Shown here piece after piece: positions 35,844-44,719 of a stretch of DNA of 64,000 bases. The stretch covers positions 124,001 through 188,000 of the forward strand of contig JAILXU010000003.1 of NCBI GenBank assembly GCA_045430275.1, written 5' to 3'. The translations under genes and the position numbers were made by a program. Every line of letters starts with the position of its first letter. The stretch's first letter is position 1. The stretch comes from Oceanobacter sp045430275 (GTDB lineage: Bacteria > Pseudomonadota > Gammaproteobacteria > Pseudomonadales > Oceanobacteraceae). The notes under the pieces were generated by a model. It was not told where the DNA came from. It made no database searches and saw only the letters and a program-made list of their open reading frames with translations.

Positions 35844-36395
35844 ATGTCCCGATCGCAATGGCACATTATGCAGGCCGCTCGTTACGTCCGTCAGGGCGGC
35901 GTGATTGCCTACCCAACCGAAGCCGTCTGGGGAATTGGCTGTGACCCGGCCAATGACGACGCGATTCAACGCATTCTGGCACTCAAATCCCGTCCGGCTC
36001 ACAAAGGGCTGGTGGTGGTGGCTGCCGATTTATCGCAACTGGACGACTGGCTGTTGCCGCTGAACGCCGATGATCTGGCCCAGATTGAGCCGACCTGGCC
36101 GGGGCCAGTGAGCTGGGTGCTGCCGTGCAAACCCGAAGTCAGTCCGCTGCTGCGTGGCCAGCACAGCTCGCTGGCGGTACGCATCACTGATCATCCGCTG
36201 GTACAGGCGTTGTGTCAGGAAGTCGGGCCACTGGTATCGACATCGGCTAACCCGGCAGGCAAGGAACCGGCTCGTACACCGTTGCGGGTACGACAGTATT
36301 TCCGTGATCAACTGGACGCCATAGTACCGGGCCAACTGGGTGGTAACTCCCAGCCCTCACAAATTCGCACACTCGATGGCCAGCGCCTGCGCTAA
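35844..36395 (+). CDS. tsaC: Threonylcarbamoyl-AMP synthase
   Basis: YrdC/Sua5-family enzyme making threonylcarbamoyl-AMP for t6A37 tRNA modification. The start at 35844 (MSRSQWHIMQAARYVRQGGV) gives 183 residues, the normal TsaC length; the frame is open from 35733, but that stretch is not family-like. Core signatures are IAYPTEAVWGIGCDP, TWPGPVSWVLPC and STSANPAG. Followed by hemF after 17 bases. Confidence 0.96.
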   Translation: MSRSQWHIMQAARYVRQGGVIAYPTEAVWGIGCDPANDDAIQRILALKSRPAHKGLVVVAADLSQLDDWLLPLNADDLAQIEPTWPGPVSWVLPCKPEVSPLLRGQHSSLAVRITDHPLVQALCQEVGPLVSTSANPAGKEPARTPLRVRQYFRDQLDAIVPGQLGGNSQPSQIRTLDGQRLR

Positions 36396-36412
36396 CCCGT
36401 TAAGGAATCAAT

Positions 36413-37393
36413 ATGACTCAAACCTCGATCCATATCGACGCCGTCAAGGCGTACCTGCTCGATCTGCAAGATCGCATTTGTGCCGCGCTGGAAGCCCAGG
36501 ACGGTCAGGCCCGTTTTCAGGAAGACGCCTGGGAGCGCGATCCCAACCCCGCTAACAACAGCGACAGCCCTCTGAGGTTGACCGGCGGTGGTCGCACCCG
36601 CGTGATTGCCGATGGGGCCGTGATTGAAAAAGGCGGTGTCAATTTCTCACACGTTCGTGGTGAGCAACTGCCCGCATCGGCGACAGCCAACCGCCCGGAA
36701 CTGGCGGGACGCAGCTTTCAGGCGCTGGGCGTGTCGCTGGTGATTCATCCACACAACCCGTATGTGCCGACGTCCCACGCCAATGTGCGCTTGTTCGTGG
36801 CGGAAAAAGAAGGCGAGGAGCCGGTCTGGTGGTTTGGCGGCGGCTTTGATCTGACGCCGTTCTACCCGTACGAAGAAGACGTGATTCATTGGCATCAGAC
36901 CGCCAAGGATTTGTGTCGCCCGTTTGGTGAGTCGGTGTTTGCCGAGCACAAGAAATGGTGCGATGACTACTTCTTCCTCAAGCATCGCAACGAAAACCGT
37001 GGCGTTGGCGGCCTGTTTTTCGATGATCTTAATCGCTGGGACGGTGAGCTGGATTTCGAGAAGAGCTTTGCTTACATGCAGGCGGTGGGTAACGGCTATA
37101 TCGATGCCTACGTGCCGATTGTGGCGCGTCGCAAGGACGAGGAATACGGCGAGCAGGAGCGTAAGTTCCAGTGCTACCGCCGTGGCCGCTACGTCGAATT
37201 TAACCTGGTCTTTGACCGTGGCACCATCTTTGGCCTGCAAACCGGTGGTCGTACCGAATCCATCCTGATGTCGCTGCCGCCGATTGTGCACTGGGACTAC
37301 GACTGGAACCCTGAAGCCGGTTCCGCCGAAGCACGCCTGACCGAAGCATTCCTGCCGCACCGGGATTGGGTCAGCCCAACCTACGACGACTGA
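36413..37393 (+). CDS. hemF: Oxygen-dependent coproporphyrinogen III oxidase
   Basis: Aerobic haem-pathway enzyme converting coproporphyrinogen III to protoporphyrinogen IX. The 326 residues contain the family stretches EKGGVNFSHVRGEQLP, WWFGGGFDLTPFYPYEEDV and RGRYVEFNLVFDRGTIFGL, and include the conserved active-site Asp/Arg region. Length fits proteobacterial HemF with a small N-terminal extension. Lies between tsaC and aroE as in Pseudomonas. Confidence 0.98.
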   Translation: MTQTSIHIDAVKAYLLDLQDRICAALEAQDGQARFQEDAWERDPNPANNSDSPLRLTGGGRTRVIADGAVIEKGGVNFSHVRGEQLPASATANRPELAGRSFQALGVSLVIHPHNPYVPTSHANVRLFVAEKEGEEPVWWFGGGFDLTPFYPYEEDVIHWHQTAKDLCRPFGESVFAEHKKWCDDYFFLKHRNENRGVGGLFFDDLNRWDGELDFEKSFAYMQAVGNGYIDAYVPIVARRKDEEYGEQERKFQCYRRGRYVEFNLVFDRGTIFGLQTGGRTESILMSLPPIVHWDYDWNPEAGSAEARLTEAFLPHRDWVSPTYDD

Positions 37394-37409
37394 ACCGGGA
37401 GAAACAGAC

Positions 37410-38228
37410 ATGACCGTGGATCGTTATGCCGTTGTTGGCAACCCGATAGAACACAGCAAATCGCCGCTGATTCATGCGGCATTTGCCGCCCAGACCGGCG
37501 ACAACGTCGAATACACCCGCTTGCTGGCACCGCTGGATGGCTTTGTCGAAACTGCACAGCAGTTCTTTGCTGAGGGTGGTCGTGGCCTGAACATCACCGT
37601 GCCCTTCAAGGAAGAAGCCTGGCAGTTGGCCGATGAACTGACCGAGCGCGCCCAGCGTGCCGGAGCGGTGAACACCCTGAAAAAACAGCCGGACGGACGT
37701 GTGTTAGGCGATAACACCGACGGTGCCGGACTGGTCGGAGACCTGCTTAATCAGGGCGTTGCGCTGGCTGGCCAACGCATTCTGGTGGTGGGAGCGGGCG
37801 GTGCCGTGCGTGGTATTTTGCAACCGCTGCTGGCTCAAAACCCGGCTCAAGTCGTGATCACCAACCGCACGTTCAGCAAAGCGGAAACACTGGCCAACCT
37901 GTTTACTGATATGGGCAGCGTTCAGGCGGTCGAGATGGCTCACCTTGATCAGCAAGAGGCGTTTGATGTGATCATCAACGGCACCTCAGCCAGCCTCAGT
38001 GGCGAACTGCCGCCGCTGCCAGCCAACCTAGTGGCAGCCAGCACGGCTTGCTACGACATGATGTACGGCAACGACATCACCGTCTTTAACCGCTGGGCAC
38101 AACAGTACGGCGCAGCCCAGACCATTGATGGTTTGGGAATGCTGGTGGGACAAGCGGCGGAATCCTACCGACTGTGGCGTGGACGCCTGCCGGAAGTGGC
38201 GGGAGTGATGGAAGCGATGCGGGGATAA
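37410..38228 (+). CDS. aroE: Shikimate dehydrogenase (NADP+)
   Basis: Reduces 3-dehydroshikimate in aromatic amino acid synthesis. The 272 residues have the substrate-binding NPIEHSKSP (11-19) and NITVPFKEEAW with the catalytic-type lysine. NTDGAGL and the NADP-binding VGAGGAVRGIL are followed by NRTFSKAETL. Starts 16 bases after hemF and is followed by a GC-rich hairpin at 38242. Confidence 0.97.
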   Translation: MTVDRYAVVGNPIEHSKSPLIHAAFAAQTGDNVEYTRLLAPLDGFVETAQQFFAEGGRGLNITVPFKEEAWQLADELTERAQRAGAVNTLKKQPDGRVLGDNTDGAGLVGDLLNQGVALAGQRILVVGAGGAVRGILQPLLAQNPAQVVITNRTFSKAETLANLFTDMGSVQAVEMAHLDQQEAFDVIINGTSASLSGELPPLPANLVAASTACYDMMYGNDITVFNRWAQQYGAAQTIDGLGMLVGQAAESYRLWRGRLPEVAGVMEAMRG

Positions 38229-38241
38229 GCCGCAGGGAAAC

Positions 38242-38264
38242 AGCCCGGCAAGAGCCGGGCTATT
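38242..38264. terminator. Hairpin between aroE and the collagen-like gene
   Basis: Perfect stem AGCCCGGC / GCCGGGCT with an AAGA loop between two convergent genes. It lacks a long T-run, so it is probably a bidirectional but weak terminator. Confidence 0.6.
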
Positions 38265-38284
38265 GATCGAACAGTCACCGCAGA

Positions 38285-40096
38285 TCAGTCAGCCTGATAA
38301 GCGATTTCGTCCATGGAGCCAGGAATCGTCCAGCCTTTCCACCAGACATTCTGAATGGTCGCAGATGGTGCGACAGCACCCTGATAGTCGGTATTATCAA
38401 AGGCAAATCCAGAACCGTTATCGACAACGTTCCAGTCGCTTACGATTGACAGAGAGCCAGAGTTATAGGCACCTGTAGTACCAAGTTCCAGATCTTCAAC
38501 GTGCGCCTGGCCAGTTTCAGTAATCATACCATTGGATGATTCCACGAAGGTATCGCACGTCGATGACATATTGGTAATCGTCAAGTTACTGATATTTTCA
38601 GCATCCGGGCCGGTGGCCCTAGCGCAAGTTGCATAATGATCACCGACAATAACAGAATTATTAATGACAACATTGGATGCACCCTGAATAGCAATGGCTT
38701 GTCCGCTACTGCCATCAATATTATTATCGCCGTCAGTACTATCGTTCAGGAATGTGATATTGGCAGCAGCAACATCCGTTTCTGAAACGTATTGATAAAT
38801 ACGACCAAGGCCTACAAGCAGTCCAGTATTATTGGATCCATTCAGGTATTGGGAGTTGATAATAGCGTGTTGGGTGTTGCCTTTATAACCGTGTCCAAAC
38901 AGTAATCCAAGGCTATCGGTTCTGGTGATCATATGATTCAGATTGATGGTGCCTCCGCGAATAATGCTGCCATGGAAAAAGTCTTCAATCTGGACATAGG
39001 AAATATCCGTATTGTATCCGGTGGCCAGAAGCGCTAATCCTGTACGGGTCGTATCGTTACTGGCATAAGGCCAAGCACCGCCGGAGAGAGTAACGTACTT
39101 CATGACACCACTGCCGTCTGCGGCATCGTCGCCACCAAACAGACTTTGATTTGAAAAAGATTCAACGATATTGCAGGGAGCCGGGCCATCGGAACAAGGG
39201 CCTTGGTCTGCATCCAGATAGTAAGGTGCGAAGCCTTCCAGCACGATGCCATTCCAGGAAGTGCTTGGGTCCCATGACGAGAAGCGGATTGGTGCTTCTT
39301 TGGTGCCTTCAGCCATCAGTTTGGAACCACGGGTAATACGCAAGCGGGTTTCTGCGTTGACCTTGATTTTTGTGCCTGGCTCAATCGTCAGCGTCACGCC
39401 ATTGTTTTTGACATCAGCAACTTCGACATCAGACAGCAGAAAGCGATCACCATCACCCACAATCACATCGTCGGTGATTACCCAAAGTTTGTCGGCGGTC
39501 AGGGTGAAATCTTCCTCGATGCGACCAGAGAGTGAGCAGACATCGTTATCCGCACATTCTGCAAAGGTTTCGGCAATGGTCGTGGTGTTATTGCAGAGGT
39601 AGTCCGTATCGGTAATTTCACTGGCATCCAGCGTATCGGATGAATTGCTATCCGGGCCGACATCAATACGGGCACCACCGTTGGCACAGTGCTCACTGGC
39701 AGGCTCTTCGGTGACTTTAATCAGGCTGATAATGGATACGCCATCTTGACCATTGGTGCCATCTTTGCCGTCAGCACCGTCTTTACCATCAGCACCGTCA
39801 GCACCATTTTGCCCATCAATACCGTTGGTTCCGTTGGTGCCATGGCAAACGCTCTGGGTGTTATCGATTTCATCGGTGTCGAGTACGCCATTGCCGTTTT
39901 CATCAATACCCACCGCGACATCAATACCACCATTGGGACAGGTGTCATTGGCGGCAAAAGCCTGAGTGGAGGTAACGGTTGAGACGCTGCGTGCCGAGGG
40001 TGAATCGGACGTTGAATCGGACGAGCCAGAACTGTCACCGCCGCAGGCTGTCAGGCTGGATGCAAGAATGGCGGTGAGTAAAAGATTCTTCTTCAT
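38285..40096 (-). CDS. Collagen-like/beta-helix surface lipoprotein
   Basis: A 603-residue predicted lipoprotein. The start at 40096 gives MKKNLLLTAILASSLTAC with a lipobox (LTAC) and a GGDSSGSSDSTSDS linker. A cysteine-containing module (TCPNGGIDVAVGIDENGNG...LDTDEI) appears twice, around a run of about 11 collagen-type G-x-y triplets (GTN, GID, GQN, GAD, GKD types). The C-terminal 350 residues are Asn/Gly/Thr-rich with repeated hydrophobic ladders, like a right-handed beta-helix. It is probably exposed at the cell surface. Ligand unknown. The module pair resembles domains of other marine gammaproteobacterial lipoproteins. Confidence 0.85.
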   Translation of the reverse strand: MKKNLLLTAILASSLTACGGDSSGSSDSTSDSPSARSVSTVTSTQAFAANDTCPNGGIDVAVGIDENGNGVLDTDEIDNTQSVCHGTNGTNGIDGQNGADGADGKDGADGKDGTNGQDGVSIISLIKVTEEPASEHCANGGARIDVGPDSNSSDTLDASEITDTDYLCNNTTTIAETFAECADNDVCSLSGRIEEDFTLTADKLWVITDDVIVGDGDRFLLSDVEVADVKNNGVTLTIEPGTKIKVNAETRLRITRGSKLMAEGTKEAPIRFSSWDPSTSWNGIVLEGFAPYYLDADQGPCSDGPAPCNIVESFSNQSLFGGDDAADGSGVMKYVTLSGGAWPYASNDTTRTGLALLATGYNTDISYVQIEDFFHGSIIRGGTINLNHMITRTDSLGLLFGHGYKGNTQHAIINSQYLNGSNNTGLLVGLGRIYQYVSETDVAAANITFLNDSTDGDNNIDGSSGQAIAIQGASNVVINNSVIVGDHYATCARATGPDAENISNLTITNMSSTCDTFVESSNGMITETGQAHVEDLELGTTGAYNSGSLSIVSDWNVVDNGSGFAFDNTDYQGAVAPSATIQNVWWKGWTIPGSMDEIAYQAD

Positions 40097-40254
40097 GGAA
40101 TATCCCCATTTCCGTGTATGTATCCCTGGACTTCTTTGTTCACCTTCATGGCGTTCCAAGACTTCAAGCCCATAACAGGGGGAATGGCCTTTGTGGCCGA
40201 GGCAGAGTGTATCGGTTCATCCATATCTGTGAAAAGTCATATTAATGGTGCATA

Positions 40255-40295
40255 TAAAAACCCCGCTCCAGATCACTCCGAAGCGGGGTTTTTAT
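40255..40295. terminator. Bidirectional terminator
   Basis: AAAAACCCCGCT and AGCGGGGTTTTT flank a 14-base loop. It lies downstream of the minus-strand choice-of-anchor gene, 14 bases past its stop, and can form a strong terminator on that strand. Confidence 0.88.
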
Positions 40296-40308
40296 AAGCG
40301 AGCGAGTC

Positions 40309-42129
40309 TTACTTCACTTCATAAACCGTCGTGGTGCCGCTCACTTCGTTACCGACGGCAATGTAGTGTTTGCCAAGGCGACTGAAGTAATCAATGGACT
40401 CCGGTGCCAGGTCGCCAGCGGCGGTGTTGTAGGTGTCGTTATCGCATTCACCAGCATCGTCTTCCGGTTTGACTTCTGTACAGACCGGCTCACTGAAATC
40501 ACGGTTGTTCAGATAGGTCTGGAAGACCGGTGCGCTTGGGGTGGTGATGTCATACACCATGATGCCGCCTTGACGCTCAAGACCAACAAAGGCAAAGATT
40601 TTGTCGCCAATCATGGCGACTTCAACAGCCTCTGGTTCGGTGCCTTTGTTGTCGCTGCGATCGTCTGGTGACTGGTTGTTGTCATTGGTTGAGTTGAAGT
40701 TGTCAGCGTCCGCAGCCAGAACACGTTCGGCAATATCGTCACCGCTGTCGTATACCAGTTCACCGCTAGCATTCCAGATAGAGAAAGAACGGCCGCCAAA
40801 GGCTTGCAGAGTGGCGTCAGCAGCGATGTCTTTGTTGTTGGTGTCGATGACCAGTTTCAGGCGTTGTAACTGCTTTTTGTCATCGAGAGCAGCTTTGAGC
40901 GGGTGTGCATCTGCTACGGTAATGCCGAAGTCCTCGAAGTCTTTGGCAGCCGCTTCATCAATGTGAGAAAGACATCCGTCCTTGTCATCCCACAAAATGC
41001 CTTTGGCATCGGTGCATTCTTGCTCGGTAGCATCGAAGAAGTATTCGCGGCCATCGCCTTCGTTGGCGGTGACAATGTAGGTTTTACCATCTTTCTCAAA
41101 GCTGACGATGGTATCTGGCATGTACAGCCCCACCAGGCCGTCATAGCTGGTCAGCTTGTCGGTGCCAACGCCATCTTTGTTGGAGGCATCCAGAGCACTG
41201 TCTTTCCAGCTTTTCTCGCCGAGACTCTTGATGGAATCAACTGTGCCGGTGGCTACATCAATGATGGCCAGAGCGTTGTTTTCTTGCAGAGCAACGTAGG
41301 CTTTGGACGCGTCGCCGTTCAGAGCCAGGTATTCAGGCTCCAGATCTTGTGCAACGGTGGTACCGGTTGGGCCGGAGATACGGACATCGGCACCCAGCTC
41401 AGCCGCGCGAGAAGCTCCGGTGTTGAAGTCAGCAAAGGAAACCTGCGTGACCTTGGCTTGGTCAGCAGAGAAGCCGCCTTTGAGGTCAACAATGGTGACG
41501 GAGCCTTCCGGGTCGTTTTTATAGTTGCCGCTGGGCTCACCTTCGTTGGCTGAGAGGAGGTAACGGCCATCGTCTGACAGCGTCACCATGTCTGGCAGTG
41601 CGCCAGCGCTGTAGACATTGATCAATGACAAATCATCGGAGCGATACAGGGCGATCAGCCCCGTGTCTTGCTTGGTCGCGGCTTCAATAGCGACAGCTAC
41701 CAGCCCTTGTTTGGCTGAGACGCTGTTTGCTGCGCCAATGTCGATACCCGCTTTCGTTGCGGCCGTAGCCAGGTCAATGGTGCCTTTCTTTGTGGGAGCG
41801 CTGTTGGTGCTGGACAGTGTCAGCACATCCACGGTTTTTTCTTTGGAATTTACAACAAACAGTTGGTCGGAGCAGGCGTCGTAGCTGACGATTTCTGCAG
41901 AAGCGGTATCAAAGTCATTGCCTGAAACGTAGCGGTCAACGACGGCCAGTTCCAGCGTGGCACCACTGATACCGGTTGAAGCCTGAGTAACGCTTTCACA
42001 GGCGATATTCAGTTGCTCCAACGGAGTACTGGTTGATTTGTCATTGTTATCGTCATCGCTGCCACACGCCGCCAGGGTCGCTGCCATGGCGATTGTCAGA
42101 GCACTTTTCTTCCACATATCCAGAGACAT
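40309..42129 (-). CDS. Choice-of-anchor I family lipoprotein
   Basis: A 606-residue extracytoplasmic protein. The start at 42129 (MSLDMWKKSALTIAMAATLAAC) is chosen for an upstream GGAAGG; the lipobox LAAC is followed by GSDDDNNDKS. The body has beta-propeller-like repeats such as SYDACSDQLFVVNSKEKTVD, LSDDGRYLLSANEGEPSG and YIVTANEGDGREYF. It ends with YFSRLGKHYIAVGNEVSGTT, features of the widespread choice-of-anchor I proteins. Biochemical role is unknown. Some relatives occur in phosphate-related or surface contexts, but nothing here tests that. Confidence 0.85.
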   Translation of the reverse strand: MSLDMWKKSALTIAMAATLAACGSDDDNNDKSTSTPLEQLNIACESVTQASTGISGATLELAVVDRYVSGNDFDTASAEIVSYDACSDQLFVVNSKEKTVDVLTLSSTNSAPTKKGTIDLATAATKAGIDIGAANSVSAKQGLVAVAIEAATKQDTGLIALYRSDDLSLINVYSAGALPDMVTLSDDGRYLLSANEGEPSGNYKNDPEGSVTIVDLKGGFSADQAKVTQVSFADFNTGASRAAELGADVRISGPTGTTVAQDLEPEYLALNGDASKAYVALQENNALAIIDVATGTVDSIKSLGEKSWKDSALDASNKDGVGTDKLTSYDGLVGLYMPDTIVSFEKDGKTYIVTANEGDGREYFFDATEQECTDAKGILWDDKDGCLSHIDEAAAKDFEDFGITVADAHPLKAALDDKKQLQRLKLVIDTNNKDIAADATLQAFGGRSFSIWNASGELVYDSGDDIAERVLAADADNFNSTNDNNQSPDDRSDNKGTEPEAVEVAMIGDKIFAFVGLERQGGIMVYDITTPSAPVFQTYLNNRDFSEPVCTEVKPEDDAGECDNDTYNTAAGDLAPESIDYFSRLGKHYIAVGNEVSGTTTVYEVK

Positions 42130-42348
42130 ACACACCTTCCGTCAGAATGATTAATAAGTTCTTGGGGATGAAGTTATGACGAAGCTGTGACCGGCATATG
42201 TCGGAGCTATTACGACTGTGTGACGGTTTGGGTATATCTGAAAAAAGGGTGAGTGGTCATCAGCATGATCAATCAGGTTTGCAAAAACGTTACTGAAATA
42301 TTTCGTGTTTAGCATGAGGCTCTTATTCGTTTTTGATGAGATATGACC

Positions 42349-42849
42349 ATGAAGTCTGTCGGCAACATTCTTTGTCCGTTATTTGCTCTGGGACTGAGCG
42401 CCTGCGGGGGCAGTGCCAGCGATGCGGAATCGAAGCGGCCACCGAATGAGGGGCTTGAAACCGCACACTACACGATACCGTCGGCCCACTATATGCTGAC
42501 GCCGCTGAGTACCAATCCGTTTGGTACAGCGACGATTGTTCAGGGCAGCGTCAAGGCTGGTGAAAGTGATTACCATTATGTGAACCTGGATTTGTTCAGC
42601 ACTGGCGATCATCAGGTCTGGTTAAAAGGGCTGTCAGCGGATCTCGATCTGGAGGTGATTGACTGGAATGGCAACCCGATCAGATCCGAAGGCACTGGCA
42701 GCGGGAATGAGGTGATTTATCTGACCACCCGACAGACAGAGTTTTTTGATGAAGGGCCGAGCGAGATGCAAATTACCATGCGCGTGTATGGCAAAACTGA
42801 CACCGCCGAAGGTGATTTCACTCTGGAATTCTGGACGTTCGACGACTGA
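42349..42849 (+). CDS. Small PPC-like lipoprotein, paralogue A
   Basis: A 166-residue lipoprotein. The signal MKSVGNILCPLFALGLSAC has a lipobox (LSAC) followed by GGSASDAESKRPP. The rest reads like a bacterial pre-peptidase C-terminal (PPC) beta-sandwich: VKAGESDYHYVNLDL, HQVWLKGLSADLDLEVIDW, then a final strand FTLEFWTFDD. An ATG two codons upstream (42343) is possible. It is a paralogue of 44720-45223; the last 72 coding bases differ at only three synonymous positions. A strong terminator follows. No enzyme domain is attached, so it is probably a binding module. Confidence 0.8.
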   Translation: MKSVGNILCPLFALGLSACGGSASDAESKRPPNEGLETAHYTIPSAHYMLTPLSTNPFGTATIVQGSVKAGESDYHYVNLDLFSTGDHQVWLKGLSADLDLEVIDWNGNPIRSEGTGSGNEVIYLTTRQTEFFDEGPSEMQITMRVYGKTDTAEGDFTLEFWTFDD

Positions 42850-43198
42850 GTTCTGTAAACATAGGAAGCGGATGGGAAACGGGAGCTGCGGCTCCCGTTT
42901 TTACAATAAAAAGAGATGTGGCTGATTGCAGTTGGCAACTCTGCATTGAGTATTTTTGCGTTTTCAGAGGGTTGAATATTCTGATATTTACTGCCTTTTT
43001 TTTGTTTATGGCTCGTTTTGTTTAATTCAAATGCTGATTTTTATATAGAATTAATAATTGATTTTTTTATTACTAAATCAAATCAATTCTAGCTCTGCTT
43101 TGGGTGTGCTAAGGTAATTTTCCAGAAAAGGAAAACAATAATAAATAATTGTATAAGAAAGGGAATTCGATAACGTCATTACTACTCTCGAGGTGGCC
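42850..43198. other. AT-rich intergenic region
   Basis: After the terminator at 42877-42903 this gap is markedly AT-rich, especially 42960-43180. It should contain the promoter of the downstream three-gene string. No other gene or clear operator is seen. GAGG at 43190 is the Shine-Dalgarno for 43199. Confidence 0.5.
42877..42903 (+). terminator. Rho-independent terminator of lipoprotein A
   Basis: Stem AAACGGGAGC / GCTCCCGTTT with a TGCG loop and a T-run, 27 bases after the stop codon. A partly eroded copy follows paralogue B at about 45259. Confidence 0.88.
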
Positions 43199-43666
43199 AT
43201 GATGGCTAATCGAAATCTGTTATTACTTGGGCTGATCGGCCTGTCTTTATCGGGGTGTGATTCGACACCCGATGTCACTTCCAATACCTCTGGAAAACCG
43301 TCCCCCGATGGTTCGGGGGATTCCTTCTTTAATGCGATTACGATGAACACAGCAACCACTACAGGCACCCTGACGGGTTCTGAGGTGTTCTACAAGTTTC
43401 ATAGCCCGCTAATGACCGCCAATTACAGCGGCACACTGACGTTGGGTCTGACGGGGTTGACCGGAAATGCTGACCTGGAGCTGTTTGATCGTAATCTGAA
43501 TCGCATTAGCTGGTCGAATGAATCCGGCACCACGGATGAAACAATTCCCTATTGGTATTCGACTACCCGACACGAAGCTCTGGAACTCAACGGCCTGCAT
43601 TTTGTGCGCATTCGCAATACCGCCGGTACGACACTGGATTACACCCTGACCTTCCGATTTGAATAG
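43199..43666 (+). CDS. Small PPC-domain lipoprotein
   Basis: A 155-residue lipoprotein. The start at 43199 follows GAGG by five bases. The signal MMANRNLLLLGLIGLSLSGC ends at a lipobox cysteine. The mature region is a good PPC-type pattern: SEVFYKFHSPL, LTLGLTGLTGNADLELFDRN, SGTTDET and LHFVRIRNTAGTTLDYTLTF. It differs from the two flanking paralogues in sequence but shares the fold pattern. It is the first gene of a tight three-gene string with a predicted outer-membrane protein (10-base gap) and paralogue B. Confidence 0.8.
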   Translation: MMANRNLLLLGLIGLSLSGCDSTPDVTSNTSGKPSPDGSGDSFFNAITMNTATTTGTLTGSEVFYKFHSPLMTANYSGTLTLGLTGLTGNADLELFDRNLNRISWSNESGTTDETIPYWYSTTRHEALELNGLHFVRIRNTAGTTLDYTLTFRFE

Positions 43667-43676
43667 GAGAGCGGCC

Positions 43677-44717
43677 ATGTTTCGCAAGGCAATTGCCCCC
43701 ACATTAGTGGCCCTGTCCTGCTGGGTGCAGGCCAGTGATGAGCGCGTTGATTATCGTGATTTGTCATTCACGTCATACACCTTTAAACAAAGCGCCTGGA
43801 CGGAAGATCAATACGTTGGCGATTTAAAAGATGTCGTCACGTTTTCTGATGCGCTGGCGCATGTGATCGAATATCGGTCACCCCGTAATAGCGGCTTTAA
43901 TTTTGATATTGGAGCGGCGATTCGCTCCAAGCGCAACGGTGATACCGAACTGGAAGCCATTTTCGGAGCGCTTGAGGTTGGCGGTGTCTGGCTGCGTATG
44001 GAAACCAGCACAGCATCGGGTTTCGTGGGTGAGGCAAATCAGGATTATCGTTCACACGGCAAACACATTATTGGTGATCGCAGCTTCGATGCCCGCTATT
44101 TGCAGATCAACGTGGGTAAGTCGATTGAACATTGGCCCGCTGCCCGTTGGGGTCTGGGGTATATCCAGGCATCACAACCAGCCGAAATCAGCTTTTATAC
44201 CGCCGGTTCCGGCGGTTTCTCCAATCAGGCTGCGTATCCCGATGCATTGATCGACCCGGAATACGAACACCGTTTGCTGGGCTTCTGGTTTGAGGTCGAT
44301 AACTTGCAGGCCACCATGCACGATGAAAGCGGTTTTCTGCTGTCGCTTGAAGATTCTGGCCGCTGGCGCTGGGGCTATGGCCTGACCATGGACGTGACCG
44401 CCGGTTTGCTGCACTCCAGTAGCAGCAAGGATCTGGAGAAAGTCGTGAAGGACAATTACGGCCTGAAACTGAAGTACACCGACCCAACCGGACTGGGCTG
44501 GTCGATTGCCTACCGTCTGGAATACATCGTCGCGCACCGTCGCCCGGATATGAATTTGGGATTATCGCTGGGGGTTGAAGGCCGGGCCTTTCAGGGCATT
44601 TACACCGATGCCTCAGAAGATGTGGAGTCGGCTGATGAAGCCGTTGGAGAGTTGAGTCCGGGGGATAACATGATTTTCCAATATGGGCCTTTCATTCGTT
44701 TAGCCTGGGAGATGTGA
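43677..44717 (+). CDS. Predicted outer-membrane or periplasmic beta protein of unknown family
   Basis: A 346-residue protein with a signal peptide (MFRKAIAPTLVALSCWVQA). The start at 43677 is chosen for GGAGAG upstream. The body alternates polar and hydrophobic residues with many aromatics, for example SGFNFDIGAAIRSK, ALEVGGVWLRMETST and GLGYIQASQPAEISFYT. It ends FQYGPFIRLAWEM, which suggests a beta-barrel, although a terminal Met instead of Phe/Trp is atypical. I do not recognise the family. It lies between two PPC-like lipoproteins and ends two bases before the next start. Confidence 0.72.
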   Translation: MFRKAIAPTLVALSCWVQASDERVDYRDLSFTSYTFKQSAWTEDQYVGDLKDVVTFSDALAHVIEYRSPRNSGFNFDIGAAIRSKRNGDTELEAIFGALEVGGVWLRMETSTASGFVGEANQDYRSHGKHIIGDRSFDARYLQINVGKSIEHWPAARWGLGYIQASQPAEISFYTAGSGGFSNQAAYPDALIDPEYEHRLLGFWFEVDNLQATMHDESGFLLSLEDSGRWRWGYGLTMDVTAGLLHSSSSKDLEKVVKDNYGLKLKYTDPTGLGWSIAYRLEYIVAHRRPDMNLGLSLGVEGRAFQGIYTDASEDVESADEAVGELSPGDNMIFQYGPFIRLAWEM

Positions 44718-44719
44718 TC

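Noticed and set aside
39720..39840. Repetitive DNA in the collagen-like gene as a CRISPR or satellite
   Set aside because: It is in frame and encodes G-x-y triplets, so protein repeats explain it.
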